A DNA stretch of 64,000 nucleotides from the NCBI RefSeq assembly GCF_009759665.1, contig NZ_WQNE01000005.1, positions 1 to 64,000 of the forward strand, given 5' to 3'. This document shows positions 6,607 through 15,260 of this stretch, one piece after another. The notes below the pieces were generated by a model. The model was not told the DNA's origin. It worked only from the letters and a program-made list of their open reading frames with translations, and made no database searches. Position 1 is the stretch's first letter. Every line of letters begins with the position of its first letter. Source of the stretch: Bradyrhizobium cajani. Lineage in GTDB: Bacteria; Pseudomonadota; Alphaproteobacteria; Rhizobiales; Xanthobacteraceae. Made by a program: the position numbers and the translations under genes.

Positions 6607-9099
6607 TTACGCTCCCGAGACACGGATGTGGTCTGGCGGCAAGCCAGCCCGATGCCGTTCCATCATCGAGACGTAGGCCGCCTCGAGATCGCGCGCGTGC
6701 TGGGCGGTATCGAAGAGCGGTGTCCGCAACCGGTTGAGGGCGAGCTTGGCCCTGAGCGCTGCGAGCTTCTGCGGATCGCGTGCCAGCGCGATCGCGAGGT
6801 CCTCGTAATCCGCCGAAGACGTCGTGACGAGCTCCGGCAGTCGGATGGCATTCAGCAGGCTCGCGCCGACGCGGCCTGCGAAGGCCTCGCCTAGCAAGGT
6901 CAGCACCGGCAGGCAGGTCCAGAGCGCATCGCTTGCCGTGGTGTGGGCGCCGTAAGGAAGTGTATCGAGAAAGAGATCGGCGCAGCGATGCCGGGCCAGA
7001 TGCTCCGGCGTCGGGAGCCGGCCGGCAAAGACAAGACGCTGCGGTGCGACGCCGCGTGCTGCGGCCTCGCGGCGCAGATTTTCCGCCGCCTTCGAATTGT
7101 CCTCGAACAGCCACAGCACGCTGTTCTCCACGGCGGTCAGGATCCGCATCCAGCAGGAGAAGACGTCAGGCGTGATCTTGTAATTGTCGTTGAAGCAGCA
7201 AAAGACGAATGCGTCCTCGGGAAGCCCATGCGCCGCGCGATCGGCCGGGACATCGGCGATGGCGCGGGTGCGGTCGTTCGCCTGGTAGCTCTCGGGAAGC
7301 CAGACGAGTTTCTCGGCGTAGGCCTTGGCATCGTGCTCGGGGACGACATGCCGGTCGGCGATGATGTAGTCGATGAAGTCGGTGCCGATGGTGCCGGGGA
7401 AGCCGAGATAGTTGACCTGGATCGGAGCGGGGCGCATCGCAAGGATGCCAGTGCGCGCATCCTGAGTAAATCCCTTCAGGTCGACCAGAATATCGATCTC
7501 CAAACTCTTAGCGAGTTCGGCAATTTCGGCGTCACCGATCGGTCTTGCGTCGATGAACCGATCGAAGCCGGCCTCGATCCGCCGCCGCATGTCCGAGCCG
7601 TCGTCGGGGCCAATCGAGATCGCGGTAACTTCGAAACGCCCCCTATCGTGATGCTCGAACACGCCCGCCATGAGTTGCGCGGTCGCGTGCTGGTGAAAAT
7701 CGGCGGAAAGATAGGCCAGCCGAATGCGGTCGTGATCGTAGCGTTCGCCACGCCAGACTGGGACGCTCGGGCGACGGAAGTTGTGTGCGATCCATGACCG
7801 AGCGCATGCGAGCTGTTCGGCCGGCGTGGACGGCACGGCGACGAGCATGAAGGGCGAGATGATCTTGCCGTCTCGGACCGACGCGCGCAGCGAGGTGCAG
7901 GCTGCGTCAAAGCCGCTCCAGTCGCACAGGTGCATCTTCACCCGCAGGCATGCGGCCGCCACCGACGGCTGATCCGGATTGAGTGCGAGAGTCCTGGTCC
8001 AGGCGGCAAGCGCCTCGTCGTAACGCTTTTCGAGATAAGCGACCTGGCCCTTGGCCAGCCACGCTCCCGCAAGGTTCGGGGTGAGCGCGATGGCGCGGTC
8101 GATCGCTGCCAGTGCATCGTTGTGTCGACCCAGCGAAAGCGCCAAGGTTCCGCGGCCGAGCCAGGCCTCGGCGAAATCTGCATCGGTGGCGATGGCGCGG
8201 TCGAATGCGGCTTCCGCGTCCTGCTGGCGTCCAGAGCGAAGGAGAACATTGCCCTGGCCGCACCAGGTCGATGCGAGCTGCGGCCGGGCTGCGAGCGCAC
8301 GGCCGTAGGCGGCTTCGGCGTCCTCGAGGCGGTGGAGTTCGAGCAGCGCATTGCCGCGACCGACCCAGGCCTCCGCGAGGTCAGGGCGGAGCTTCAGGGC
8401 TTGATCCGCCGCGACCAGCGCCTCTTCCCGACGGCCGAGCTGGATCAGGGTATAGCAGCGGCCGAGCGAAGCCTCGGCGTAATCGGGCCGGTGCGTGAGC
8501 GCGTTGTCGTAGGAGAGCAGCGCATCGCTATGGCGGCCGTTTGTGAAGTGGATCGTGCCGATGTCGAGATGGGCCTCCGCGAGTTGCGGCTGCAGCCGCA
8601 GCGCGCGGTCATAGGCGGCAAGCGCCGGCTCGTATTGCCGCGTCTTTGCCAGCGCCGAGCCGAGCATGAAGTGTGCCGGTAAATGATGAGGATGGTGCGC
8701 TGCCAGCCGGGTCAACTGCTCAATCGCCTCGGCATGGCGGCCAAGCGCCAGGTAGGCGGCCGCACTTGCATGCAGGAGCCCCAGGCTATTGGGCGAGAAT
8801 TGCAGACCGTGTTGGCATAACCGGACAAGCTCGTCATGCTCGCCTGCCCGATGCAGGACGGCCGCATAGTTCTCGATGAACTGCACTTCGACCGGCTTGG
8901 CCTCCAGCGACCGCTTCATCAAGAGCTTGGCGCGCTCAATGTTTCCGGAAGCAGCCTCTGCCACGCCGAGGAAATGGACGGCATGAAGATTGTTCGGGTT
9001 GGTCTTGATGATACGCTGATACAGCTTGGCGGCGCCGGCGATATCCCCCTTGTTATGCAAGGAGAGCGCCCGATCCAGTATCTGTGCCTCGTCACGCAT
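6607..9099 (-). CDS. TPR-repeat GT41 glycosyltransferase (O-GlcNAc transferase/SPINDLY-like)
   Basis: The 830-aa protein has about eleven tetratricopeptide repeats in its N-terminal half (recurring patterns such as AEAWVGRGNALLELHRLEDAE and AYGRALAARPQL) followed by a GT41 catalytic domain. The catalytic half shows RIRLAYLSADFHQHATAQL, with the His expected in the OGT/SPINDLY active site; VNYLGFPGTIGTDFIDYIIAD; and the nucleotide-sugar segment DTLPYGAHTTASDALW with FAGRVGASLL. Family members transfer a sugar (GlcNAc, fucose or hexose, depending on member) to protein Ser/Thr or Asn. It is probably cytoplasmic, as no signal peptide is seen. It is the first gene of a minus-strand pair with the Wzy-like gene. 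Donor and acceptor are unknown; GDP-fucose is made by enzymes in this same window. Confidence 0.9.
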   Translation of the reverse strand: MRDEAQILDRALSLHNKGDIAGAAKLYQRIIKTNPNNLHAVHFLGVAEAASGNIERAKLLMKRSLEAKPVEVQFIENYAAVLHRAGEHDELVRLCQHGLQFSPNSLGLLHASAAAYLALGRHAEAIEQLTRLAAHHPHHLPAHFMLGSALAKTRQYEPALAAYDRALRLQPQLAEAHLDIGTIHFTNGRHSDALLSYDNALTHRPDYAEASLGRCYTLIQLGRREEALVAADQALKLRPDLAEAWVGRGNALLELHRLEDAEAAYGRALAARPQLASTWCGQGNVLLRSGRQQDAEAAFDRAIATDADFAEAWLGRGTLALSLGRHNDALAAIDRAIALTPNLAGAWLAKGQVAYLEKRYDEALAAWTRTLALNPDQPSVAAACLRVKMHLCDWSGFDAACTSLRASVRDGKIISPFMLVAVPSTPAEQLACARSWIAHNFRRPSVPVWRGERYDHDRIRLAYLSADFHQHATAQLMAGVFEHHDRGRFEVTAISIGPDDGSDMRRRIEAGFDRFIDARPIGDAEIAELAKSLEIDILVDLKGFTQDARTGILAMRPAPIQVNYLGFPGTIGTDFIDYIIADRHVVPEHDAKAYAEKLVWLPESYQANDRTRAIADVPADRAAHGLPEDAFVFCCFNDNYKITPDVFSCWMRILTAVENSVLWLFEDNSKAAENLRREAAARGVAPQRLVFAGRLPTPEHLARHRCADLFLDTLPYGAHTTASDALWTCLPVLTLLGEAFAGRVGASLLNAIRLPELVTTSSADYEDLAIALARDPQKLAALRAKLALNRLRTPLFDTAQHARDLEAAYVSMMERHRAGLPPDHIRVSGA

Positions 9100-9325
9100 C
9101 GGTCAAACAACGCCCGTCGGATGTGCGGCCACCCGGCCGACCCCGTCCTCTACTTCGGCAATTGCACAGGACTGTGACATGCGATGGTTCCGCGCGATGC
9201 AAGCGACAGAATGATGACGCCGATGCGCAGGGAAGCGGCAATAACACAACAGATGCAAACGTTACGTTGCATCTACCGCACGTTCTGTTAAGAGCCTGCG
9301 CGGCGCATGTGGTTGGGAGGCGGCC
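9100..9325. promoter_or_regulatory. Divergent intergenic region with shared promoter-like element and inverted repeat
   Basis: This 226-nt stretch separates the divergent GT41 (-) and FkbM (+) genes and must hold both promoters. At 9163-9179 lies TGCACAGGACTGTGACA, nearly identical to a sequence at 12006-12022; a further block TCCTCTAC at 9146-9153 is matched there by TCGTCTAC with the same 9-nt spacing. At 9252-9273 there is a near-perfect inverted repeat: arms GATGCAA and TTGCATC, extended by CGT/ACG if one bulged A is allowed. A GGGAGG ribosome-binding site (9315-9320) precedes the GTG start of the FkbM gene. Confidence 0.6.
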
Positions 9326-10024
9326 GTGTCGTTGATGTCGAATAGATATGTCCTTCAGCTCCGGCGCGTGGCGCGTGCCGCCGGCGTGCCGCGGATGATC
9401 GGCCGCTTCACGAAGGATTACGAGAGCCCATTCTCGAAGCAGCTCATGCTGGCATGCCGCCAGGGTGACGTGGTGTGGGACGTCGGCGCCAATGTCGGGC
9501 TCTACACGACCAGCTTTTCAGACTGGGTCGGCCCCTCCGGCAAGGTCTTTGCGTTCGAGCCCGACGCCATGAACCTGCCCAAGCTGCGGTCTGCCTGCGG
9601 CGAACGGCAGAATGTCGAGATCTGTGCGTTCGGCCTGTCGGAGAAGACCGAGCGAAGGAGCTTTCTCGGCGACGGCGGCGACGGCACCACCTCGCGCGTG
9701 CTCCAGCCAGGCGAGCCAGTTCCTCAAGGGGCTGTCGAGGTGGAATTGCAAACCGGCGACGACGCGGTTCGAGCCGGCAAGGCGCAATTTCCGAACGTCA
9801 TCAAGATTGATGTCGAGGGGCACGAATTGTCGGTGCTGAAGGGATTGCAGGGGTCGCTTCCGGACAAGCGCCTGCGCAGCGTCTTCGTCGAGGTGCATTT
9901 CGGCATTCTCGACCGCAGCGGCCGCGCCGACGACCCGAAGCGGATCGAGGAGATTCTGAAGCGCAGTGGATTCAAATTGAGCTGGACCGACGCCTCGCAC
10001 ATCTTCGCCGCCAGACCGGCGTGA
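9326..10024 (+). CDS. FkbM-family methyltransferase
   Basis: A 232-aa SAM-dependent methyltransferase of the FkbM family, whose members mostly O-methylate sugars or small molecules. The SAM-binding motif is VVWDVGANVGLYTTSF, followed by the acidic strand end FAFEPD. The family hallmark IKIDVEGHELSVLKG is intact, as is a late VFVEVHFG strand. The GTG at 9326 is preceded by GGGAGG at 5-nt spacing; an ATG three codons later is an alternative. The stop overlaps the next gene as GTGA. In this polysaccharide locus it probably methylates a sugar of the repeat unit; the substrate is not predictable from sequence. Confidence 0.9.
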   Translation: MSLMSNRYVLQLRRVARAAGVPRMIGRFTKDYESPFSKQLMLACRQGDVVWDVGANVGLYTTSFSDWVGPSGKVFAFEPDAMNLPKLRSACGERQNVEICAFGLSEKTERRSFLGDGGDGTTSRVLQPGEPVPQGAVEVELQTGDDAVRAGKAQFPNVIKIDVEGHELSVLKGLQGSLPDKRLRSVFVEVHFGILDRSGRADDPKRIEEILKRSGFKLSWTDASHIFAARPA

Positions 10025-10992
10025 TTGGCGGTTCGCAGCTGGGGATTCAACGCATGCTTCCAAAGCAATCACGGCACAGCGAGACGGAGCGCTCGGACCT
10101 CCCTGGCGCGTGCCTGTTCTGCGAGCATCCGCAACCGACCTACTGGTTCTCGAAACGATCCAAGCACAACGGTCGGCCATATCCGCTTTTCAGATGCTCG
10201 AATTGCGGCGGCGCTTTCGTATTTCCTGTTCCAAGCGAACAGGAGCTGCACGACTTCTACACGAGCCCGCAGAGTGCATTGGAGGTCAGTCTCCGCGCCG
10301 ACGACCCGCTGGATCAGTACAACCAGGCAATCCAGGAAGAGGTCGAATTTCCGAACTCCACCCTCGACGCCAAGCGGATCGCCGATAACCTGAAGCGCTT
10401 GGCTCCCGGGACGCGAGCGCTCGATGTCGGCAGCGGCTACGGTTTCTTCTCCCGGGCGCTGGCGGAGGCGGGCTTCTCTGTCGATGCGATCGAGCTGGGA
10501 GAGGCATCGCGAAAGATTCATGCGCGAATGAACGGCTTCGAGCCGAAGGCTGAACCCTTCAATTCGGATTTCGCCGGGAGAAATGCAGCGAGCTACGATG
10601 CGATCCTCCTGTCGCAGGTTCTCGAGCACCTGCCGATGGACGCCGACCCGATCAAGAGCTTGCATGTCCTGCTCAGGACGAACGGGGTCTGCGCGATCGC
10701 GATCCCGCATTTCCGCTCCTATCTGTCGATCCTTCAGGGCAAGGGCGACATGTTCATTTCGCCGCCGGAGCACCTGAACTATTTCACCGTGAAGGGGTTG
10801 AGCGATGCGTTCGCGAGCCGCGGCTTTCAGACGATCAAATGCGAAACGGTGAGCAGGTTTGACTATCGGAAGTTCAAGAAGAGGTTCGGATCGCTCTCGC
10901 CGATGCCTTCGCTGGCCCTGAAAGGCTTCTTGGGGTTTTCAGCGCTCATGGACAAGGGCATGTTCATCAACGGCTACTTCAGAAAGCTGTAG
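10021..10992 (+). CDS. Class I SAM methyltransferase with N-terminal zinc ribbon
   Basis: A 323-aa protein. Residues about 31-62 hold two CxxC pairs (CLFC and CSNC), a small zinc ribbon. From about residue 130 comes a class I methyltransferase fold with the SAM motif ALDVGSGYGFFSRALAEAG and the post-I acidic residue IELGEAS. A later LSQVLEHLP segment is typical of the Methyltransf_23 group found in LPS and exopolysaccharide clusters. The GTG at 10021 overlaps the FkbM stop (GTGA), which suggests coupling; an internal ATG at 10054 is also possible and still keeps the zinc ribbon. Probable role: methylation of a sugar in the surface polymer. It ends 6 nt from the convergent glycosyltransferase stop. 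Confidence 0.87.
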   Translation: MIGGSQLGIQRMLPKQSRHSETERSDLPGACLFCEHPQPTYWFSKRSKHNGRPYPLFRCSNCGGAFVFPVPSEQELHDFYTSPQSALEVSLRADDPLDQYNQAIQEEVEFPNSTLDAKRIADNLKRLAPGTRALDVGSGYGFFSRALAEAGFSVDAIELGEASRKIHARMNGFEPKAEPFNSDFAGRNAASYDAILLSQVLEHLPMDADPIKSLHVLLRTNGVCAIAIPHFRSYLSILQGKGDMFISPPEHLNYFTVKGLSDAFASRGFQTIKCETVSRFDYRKFKKRFGSLSPMPSLALKGFLGFSALMDKGMFINGYFRKL

Positions 10993-10998
10993 GCGCAC

Positions 10999-11925
10999 TC
11001 AGACGTCGAAGCCGGTGAGGCGGCGGACCTCTGCGCGCATCTCCGCCCGGTCCTTGATATGCGCGACCGCAGCCTCCAGCTCTGCGACCTTGGCGCCGAC
11101 CAGGAAGCGGTACCAGAGACCCTGTAGTCCGTGATAGATGAGGCCTTCCTTGCCATCGAGAAATCCGAGCTGGAAGATCAGGCGATACAGGAAATAGGAC
11201 GGCGCGCTGATCTGATAGGGGAGCCGGTTGTACAGCCGCTCCTTGATCCAGCGCTTGATGGCGGCCTGGCGTGAACCTTCCTTCGCCGTCAGCTCCACAT
11301 CGCTTTTGAACAATTTGTGACGCCCGTTGAGGACCTCGATCGCCTCGCGCGTGGCGTATTTGTTGTGCTTGTCGGTGAAGGACGTCAGGTCGCTGAGGTT
11401 GTGGTCGGCGAAGCCGCCGTCGAACGTTACGGTGCGGCCGCCCCACACGATCACGTGCTCGTCCATCCAGCGGTCTTCGACACGGCCGTGGCCGCGGCGC
11501 CAGATCCGCAGCAGCACCAGCGGATAGCGGCCGCCGTGACGGATCCAGCGGCCGAGAAAGATGTGCTTGCGCTTGAGGCTGATCCCGACGACGTCGTCGC
11601 CAAGGCGCGGCAGCTCGCCGCGGATCCTGGCCGCGAGATCAGCCTCGATCACCTCGTCGGCGTCGAGCCGCATGATCCACGCGGCGGTGATTGGGGCATT
11701 GTCGAGCGCCCACTGGAATTGCCTGGCCTGGTTGACAAACCTGTTCTGCAAGACGGTCGCGCCATGCGCCCGTGCCAGCTCGATCGTTCGATCGGTCGAG
11801 AAGCTGTCGACAACGATGGTCTCGGTTGCGATGCCGGCAACGGAGGCGAGGGCTCGTGCGATGTGGCGCTCTTCGTTGTACGTCAGGATGACGACGGCAA
11901 GGCTCATGGACCCACTCGCTTTCAT
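10999..11925 (-). CDS. Family 2 glycosyltransferase (WaaE/KdtX-like)
   Basis: A 308-aa GT2 enzyme with a GT-A fold. The N-terminal strand is SLAVVILTYNEERHIARAL, the nucleotide-binding pocket follows in ETIVVDSFSTDRT, and the metal-binding motif is DADE in IMRLDADEVIEADLA. The segment WMDEHVIVWGGRTVTFDGGFADHNLSD and the length match the WaaE/KdtX group, which adds beta-glucose to LPS core heptose in enterobacteria; here the acceptor is unknown. Two starts are possible, 11925 and 11907, the second beginning directly at MSLAVVILTYNEE. It is transcribed alone on the minus strand from the same kind of promoter element as the GT41 gene. Confidence 0.87.
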   Translation of the reverse strand: MKASGSMSLAVVILTYNEERHIARALASVAGIATETIVVDSFSTDRTIELARAHGATVLQNRFVNQARQFQWALDNAPITAAWIMRLDADEVIEADLAARIRGELPRLGDDVVGISLKRKHIFLGRWIRHGGRYPLVLLRIWRRGHGRVEDRWMDEHVIVWGGRTVTFDGGFADHNLSDLTSFTDKHNKYATREAIEVLNGRHKLFKSDVELTAKEGSRQAAIKRWIKERLYNRLPYQISAPSYFLYRLIFQLGFLDGKEGLIYHGLQGLWYRFLVGAKVAELEAAVAHIKDRAEMRAEVRRLTGFDV

Positions 11926-12183
11926 CGCGCTCGCCGATGATCTTCAATCTGTCATACAGGATCGTGCCCGATCCAGACATGTTTCGCATCGTCTACGGGC
12001 CTAACTGCACAAGACTGTGACAAACGCCTTGCCGCGACCGCCGGCTTCGCCAAGAGCGGTGCTGTTCGAGTGATATCTATCACACGAGCCGTTATGCCTG
12101 CTGTGAGGGGTATCAATCCACAGGACGTTGGGCTACATCAGCGCTGCCAACGGGCGAATGGGACGCGGTCCTCTGAAGATGCC
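11926..12183. promoter_or_regulatory. Divergent intergenic region, second copy of the 17-bp promoter-like element
   Basis: This region separates the GT2 gene (-) from the flippase gene (+). At 12006-12022 it carries TGCACAAGACTGTGACA, differing by one base from the copy at 9163-9179, and at 11989-11996 TCGTCTAC, spaced exactly as in the other copy. The rest shows no recognisable gene. The in-frame GTG at 12070 could extend the flippase N-terminus, but the added residues are hydrophilic and unlike the family. Confidence 0.55.
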
Positions 12184-13515
12184 ATGGTCGAAACGAGTGC
12201 AGCGAGCTCCAGCCCCGCCGAAAGAGGCGATCCATCTCCGCCCGCAACGGGCCGGTTTGGCGCTCGGCTGAGACCTGTCGCGGGCCGGTGGTCGCAGATC
12301 GTCAATATCTGCCTGCTGGTCGCCGGGCTCGCACTTGGCCAGGGGACGATCTTCATCGTCCAGACCGTGCTCCTGGCAGCAGGTGAATACGAACTGCTTG
12401 CCGCATTCGCCACGCATTATTCCTTTGCCATCCTGGGCATCATCGTCGTGGATGCCGGTGCGAACATCACGCTTGCGCGGGCGGTCGTTCGACTGTCGGC
12501 CGAGGACAGGCCGCACGCCGAGGCGTGGCAGATGTTTTGCGATACCAGCGTCATCAGGCTCCTCACAGCTCTGGTGATCGGTGCGGCTGCCACGCTCTAC
12601 GTCCTGGTATTCTCATCTGACGGGTTTTCGCGATGGTATGTGATGTCGGCATTGCCGGGATTGCTGCTGTGGTCCGTCAACGGCGTCGGTTTGCTTGACG
12701 GACAGAAGTTGAGCGGCATCAGCGGGATGACGGGGGCGATCGCCTACGTCACCAGCGCGGTCGGCTTGATGCTGGCAATGCGCGGGTCACACGAGGCTGC
12801 CGGCGCGATCCTGGGTGGTGCCTTCTCGATCGGATATCTCGTGACGCTGATCGCGCAATGGGCGGTGCTGGCCGGCAGAGGCTGGCACCCGCAGCTGCAC
12901 AAGCCGACGTGGGCGGGATTGACGCAAGCGCTCAAGGACGGCTGCGCTCTTTCATTCCAGATCGTGCCGGGCCAGATCAACATGCGCGTCCAGCTCGTCC
13001 TGAGCGCCGCCTATCTTGGTGCGGAGACGACCGCGCTGTTCGTCTACGCCAAGCAGATCGTGACGGCGGCGACCCAGGTCCTGCAGTTTGTCCTGCGGGT
13101 CGAATTTCCGGGCCTGGTCGAAAAATTGTCGGGTGCCGGCAGGCAGGGCCTCGCCGGCATCATTGGGGCGCAGAAGCTAACGCTCTTTTGCGCGGTGATG
13201 TTTTCGGTCGGCGCGACCGCGGTTGCCGGCATCGTGGCGGTGGTGTCGGAAGGCGGCCTGCATCGGGCGGCGGTCGTCATTGCGGGCTTCGCGCCGACGA
13301 TCCTGACGGTGGCCCTGTTGCAGATGACCTGGCAAGGCCTGGCTGCGCTGGGAGCCTACGCCGCATCGGCCTGGGCCCTCGCCATCGGCGCGGCGGCAGG
13401 TATCGCGGCGAGCTACCTGCTGGTCTCGCAGCTTCACGTCTTTGCTTTCGCGGCGGCGGAGGTGGTGTTGAACCTGACGACGCTCTATGTCGGGTTTCGA
13501 TATCTGCGCCGTTAG
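12184..13515 (+). CDS. Wzx-like polysaccharide flippase (MOP superfamily)
   Basis: A 443-aa integral membrane protein with about twelve hydrophobic helices starting near QIVNICLLVAGLALGQGTIFIV, consistent with an oligosaccharide flippase that moves undecaprenyl-linked repeat units across the inner membrane. A charged, Pro/Ser-rich cytoplasmic N-terminus of about 40 residues precedes the first helix. Typical family features are the early helix with QxxxxxxG spacing and loops rich in Arg/Lys on the predicted cytoplasmic side. The ATG at 12184 is preferred over a GTG at 12070, which adds residues of poor quality. The stop is 8 nt from the convergent WcaI-like gene. It would work with the Wzy-like protein at 5358. 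Family-level call; substrate unknown. Confidence 0.82.
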   Translation: MVETSAASSSPAERGDPSPPATGRFGARLRPVAGRWSQIVNICLLVAGLALGQGTIFIVQTVLLAAGEYELLAAFATHYSFAILGIIVVDAGANITLARAVVRLSAEDRPHAEAWQMFCDTSVIRLLTALVIGAAATLYVLVFSSDGFSRWYVMSALPGLLLWSVNGVGLLDGQKLSGISGMTGAIAYVTSAVGLMLAMRGSHEAAGAILGGAFSIGYLVTLIAQWAVLAGRGWHPQLHKPTWAGLTQALKDGCALSFQIVPGQINMRVQLVLSAAYLGAETTALFVYAKQIVTAATQVLQFVLRVEFPGLVEKLSGAGRQGLAGIIGAQKLTLFCAVMFSVGATAVAGIVAVVSEGGLHRAAVVIAGFAPTILTVALLQMTWQGLAALGAYAASAWALAIGAAAGIAASYLLVSQLHVFAFAAAEVVLNLTTLYVGFRYLRR

Positions 13516-13523
13516 CGCCGATC

Positions 13524-14912
13524 TCATTCTTTTCCCGAGCCGACGCCCCGCGCCTGGGGACGCATCGACGGCCTCGAAAACAGCCGGCCCGGGGTATCCG
13601 ACCGCCGACGGCTGCCGGTCGCGACATGCTCGATCGTTCGAACCGGTATCGCCGGCTGCGGGACGCGGTGACCGGCCGCGGCGGCACGCTGCGGAAGCGC
13701 CATGAATTCGCGTTCGAGCGAACGGATGATCGAGATGCGATCCCATTTCTGCTCGGCGCGCGCGCGGGCGACCGCGCCGAGGCTTGCGCGCAAGGGAGCG
13801 TCCTTGGCGAGCGCAACGACGGCGGCGGCAAGCGCGCCGGCATCGCCCGGCGCAACGACGAGGCCAGCGCCATCGACCTCGGTCGCGACACCCGTACCCG
13901 GTTCGGCCATCGCGATCAGCGGACGGCCCGAGGCCAGCATGCCCGCCAGCTTCGACGGCAGCACCAGATCGGTGATCTCGACCTTCTGCGGCAGGAGCTG
14001 AATGTCGGCGGTGTTGAGCAGCTCGGAGACGCGGTCGAGCGGCTGAAGGTCGAGGAATTTGACGTTGGGCAAGTCCCCGGCCATCTGCACCAGGGTCGGC
14101 TTGACCGGGCCGTTACCGCAGAGAACGAATTTCACCGCGGGATGACTGTCTTTCAGCGCCGTTGCGGCTTCGACGATCAGCTCCAGTCCCTGCTTGTTCG
14201 ACATGGCCCCCGAATAAAGTGCAACGATGTCGCTCGGCGCGAGCCCAAGCTCTGTGCGGAACCGAGTTTGATTGTCGCCGGGCACGACGAGGCTGGTATC
14301 GATCCAGTTGCGGAATTCGCGCAGCCGGGCCGGCGCGATGCCCTTGTGCTCGAGGCGCCCCATCATTTGTGGTGAGATGGTCGAAACCCGGTGGAAAGCC
14401 CGCAGAATCCAGCGTTCCACCACAGCCATCAGCCTGCGTGTCGCGCCGCTGCGGAGCAGGCCGACTTCGAAAGCGGCGTCGACCTCGAGATCCTGGACGT
14501 GAACCCAGGACGATGCGCCGGATATTCTGGCGGCGAGGGCCGCCATTGGGGCGGACAGCAGCGACGGTGCCACCACGAACACGATATCCGGCCGCCACCG
14601 CAGCGCGCTCGACAGCATCGGAAACGCGGCCGAAATCAGGAACGAGGCATGGTGGAGCATGCGCTTCGCGCCCGACGGCACCCGGGGCACGTAGATCGGC
14701 GCCCTGATAACATCGACATCGTTGACTCGTTCGCGATGATACCATGCCGAACGATACGCAGCGGGAACGCTCCAGTCGGGATAATAGGGCGGGGCGGTGA
14801 CCACACGCACCTCATGCCCCCAATCGGCGAGGCTCTCGCAGAACTCGGTGGTGTATTTCGCAACGCCGATCAGATCAGGGGCATAGTTGATGCCCACCAC
14901 CAGGACCCGCAT
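13524..14912 (-). CDS. WcaI-type GT4 glycosyltransferase
   Basis: A 462-aa GT-B enzyme. It opens with MRVLVVGINYAPDLIGVAKYT and continues with WGHEVRVVTAPPYYPDW, which is the signature of the WcaI group named after colanic acid synthesis (probably fucosyl- or hexosyltransferases). The C-terminal half has the donor-site elements VALYSGAMSNKQGLELIVEAA, VKFVLCGNGPV and LLPQKVEITDLVLPSKLAGMLASGRP. The ATG at 14912 follows GAGGG at a good distance; in-frame ATGs at 14924 and 14999 would add residues not expected in the family. The C-terminal 50 residues are Arg/Pro-rich and probably disordered. Nearby gmd and fcl make GDP-fucose a plausible donor (inference). Confidence 0.9.
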   Translation of the reverse strand: MRVLVVGINYAPDLIGVAKYTTEFCESLADWGHEVRVVTAPPYYPDWSVPAAYRSAWYHRERVNDVDVIRAPIYVPRVPSGAKRMLHHASFLISAAFPMLSSALRWRPDIVFVVAPSLLSAPMAALAARISGASSWVHVQDLEVDAAFEVGLLRSGATRRLMAVVERWILRAFHRVSTISPQMMGRLEHKGIAPARLREFRNWIDTSLVVPGDNQTRFRTELGLAPSDIVALYSGAMSNKQGLELIVEAATALKDSHPAVKFVLCGNGPVKPTLVQMAGDLPNVKFLDLQPLDRVSELLNTADIQLLPQKVEITDLVLPSKLAGMLASGRPLIAMAEPGTGVATEVDGAGLVVAPGDAGALAAAVVALAKDAPLRASLGAVARARAEQKWDRISIIRSLEREFMALPQRAAAAGHRVPQPAIPVRTIEHVATGSRRRSDTPGRLFSRPSMRPQARGVGSGKE

Positions 14913-15260
14913 GACCGCCCTCATTTCCGCGATCGAAGCGCGAAGCTTCGACCGGCCCGATAAATCCCGGCCCGCCGAGCCGGATAGGGGTTCGGTCATG
15001 GCGCCTGCAGGCGGAAACGGGACTGGAGGTGAAACCGGGTCCGGGAGGACCCAGGGTCGACCTCAGCGTGTTCCCTTCTGCATGTTGGCGTGCCTGATAT
15101 CATTTAGCATGTGACAGTATCACTATAACGATACGACAAGTAACAATTGGCGGGACGGTATCATTACGAGGCGAATGTGCGTGCAGGAGAGAAGCCAGAT
15201 TGCGCGGCCGGGGGCCCCAGAATCCTCGGGAGTGACGGGTAACGTGATGGAGAGCAGGGG
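14913..15260. promoter_or_regulatory. Intergenic region upstream of the WcaI-like gene
   Basis: These 348 nt contain no credible gene. A sharply AT-richer patch at about 15095-15165, with TGATATCATTTAGCATGTGA and several TAAC words, stands out from the GC-rich surroundings and probably holds the minus-strand promoter for the glycosyltransferase at 13524-14912. No clear terminator hairpin for the upstream gene was found. Confidence 0.4.
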
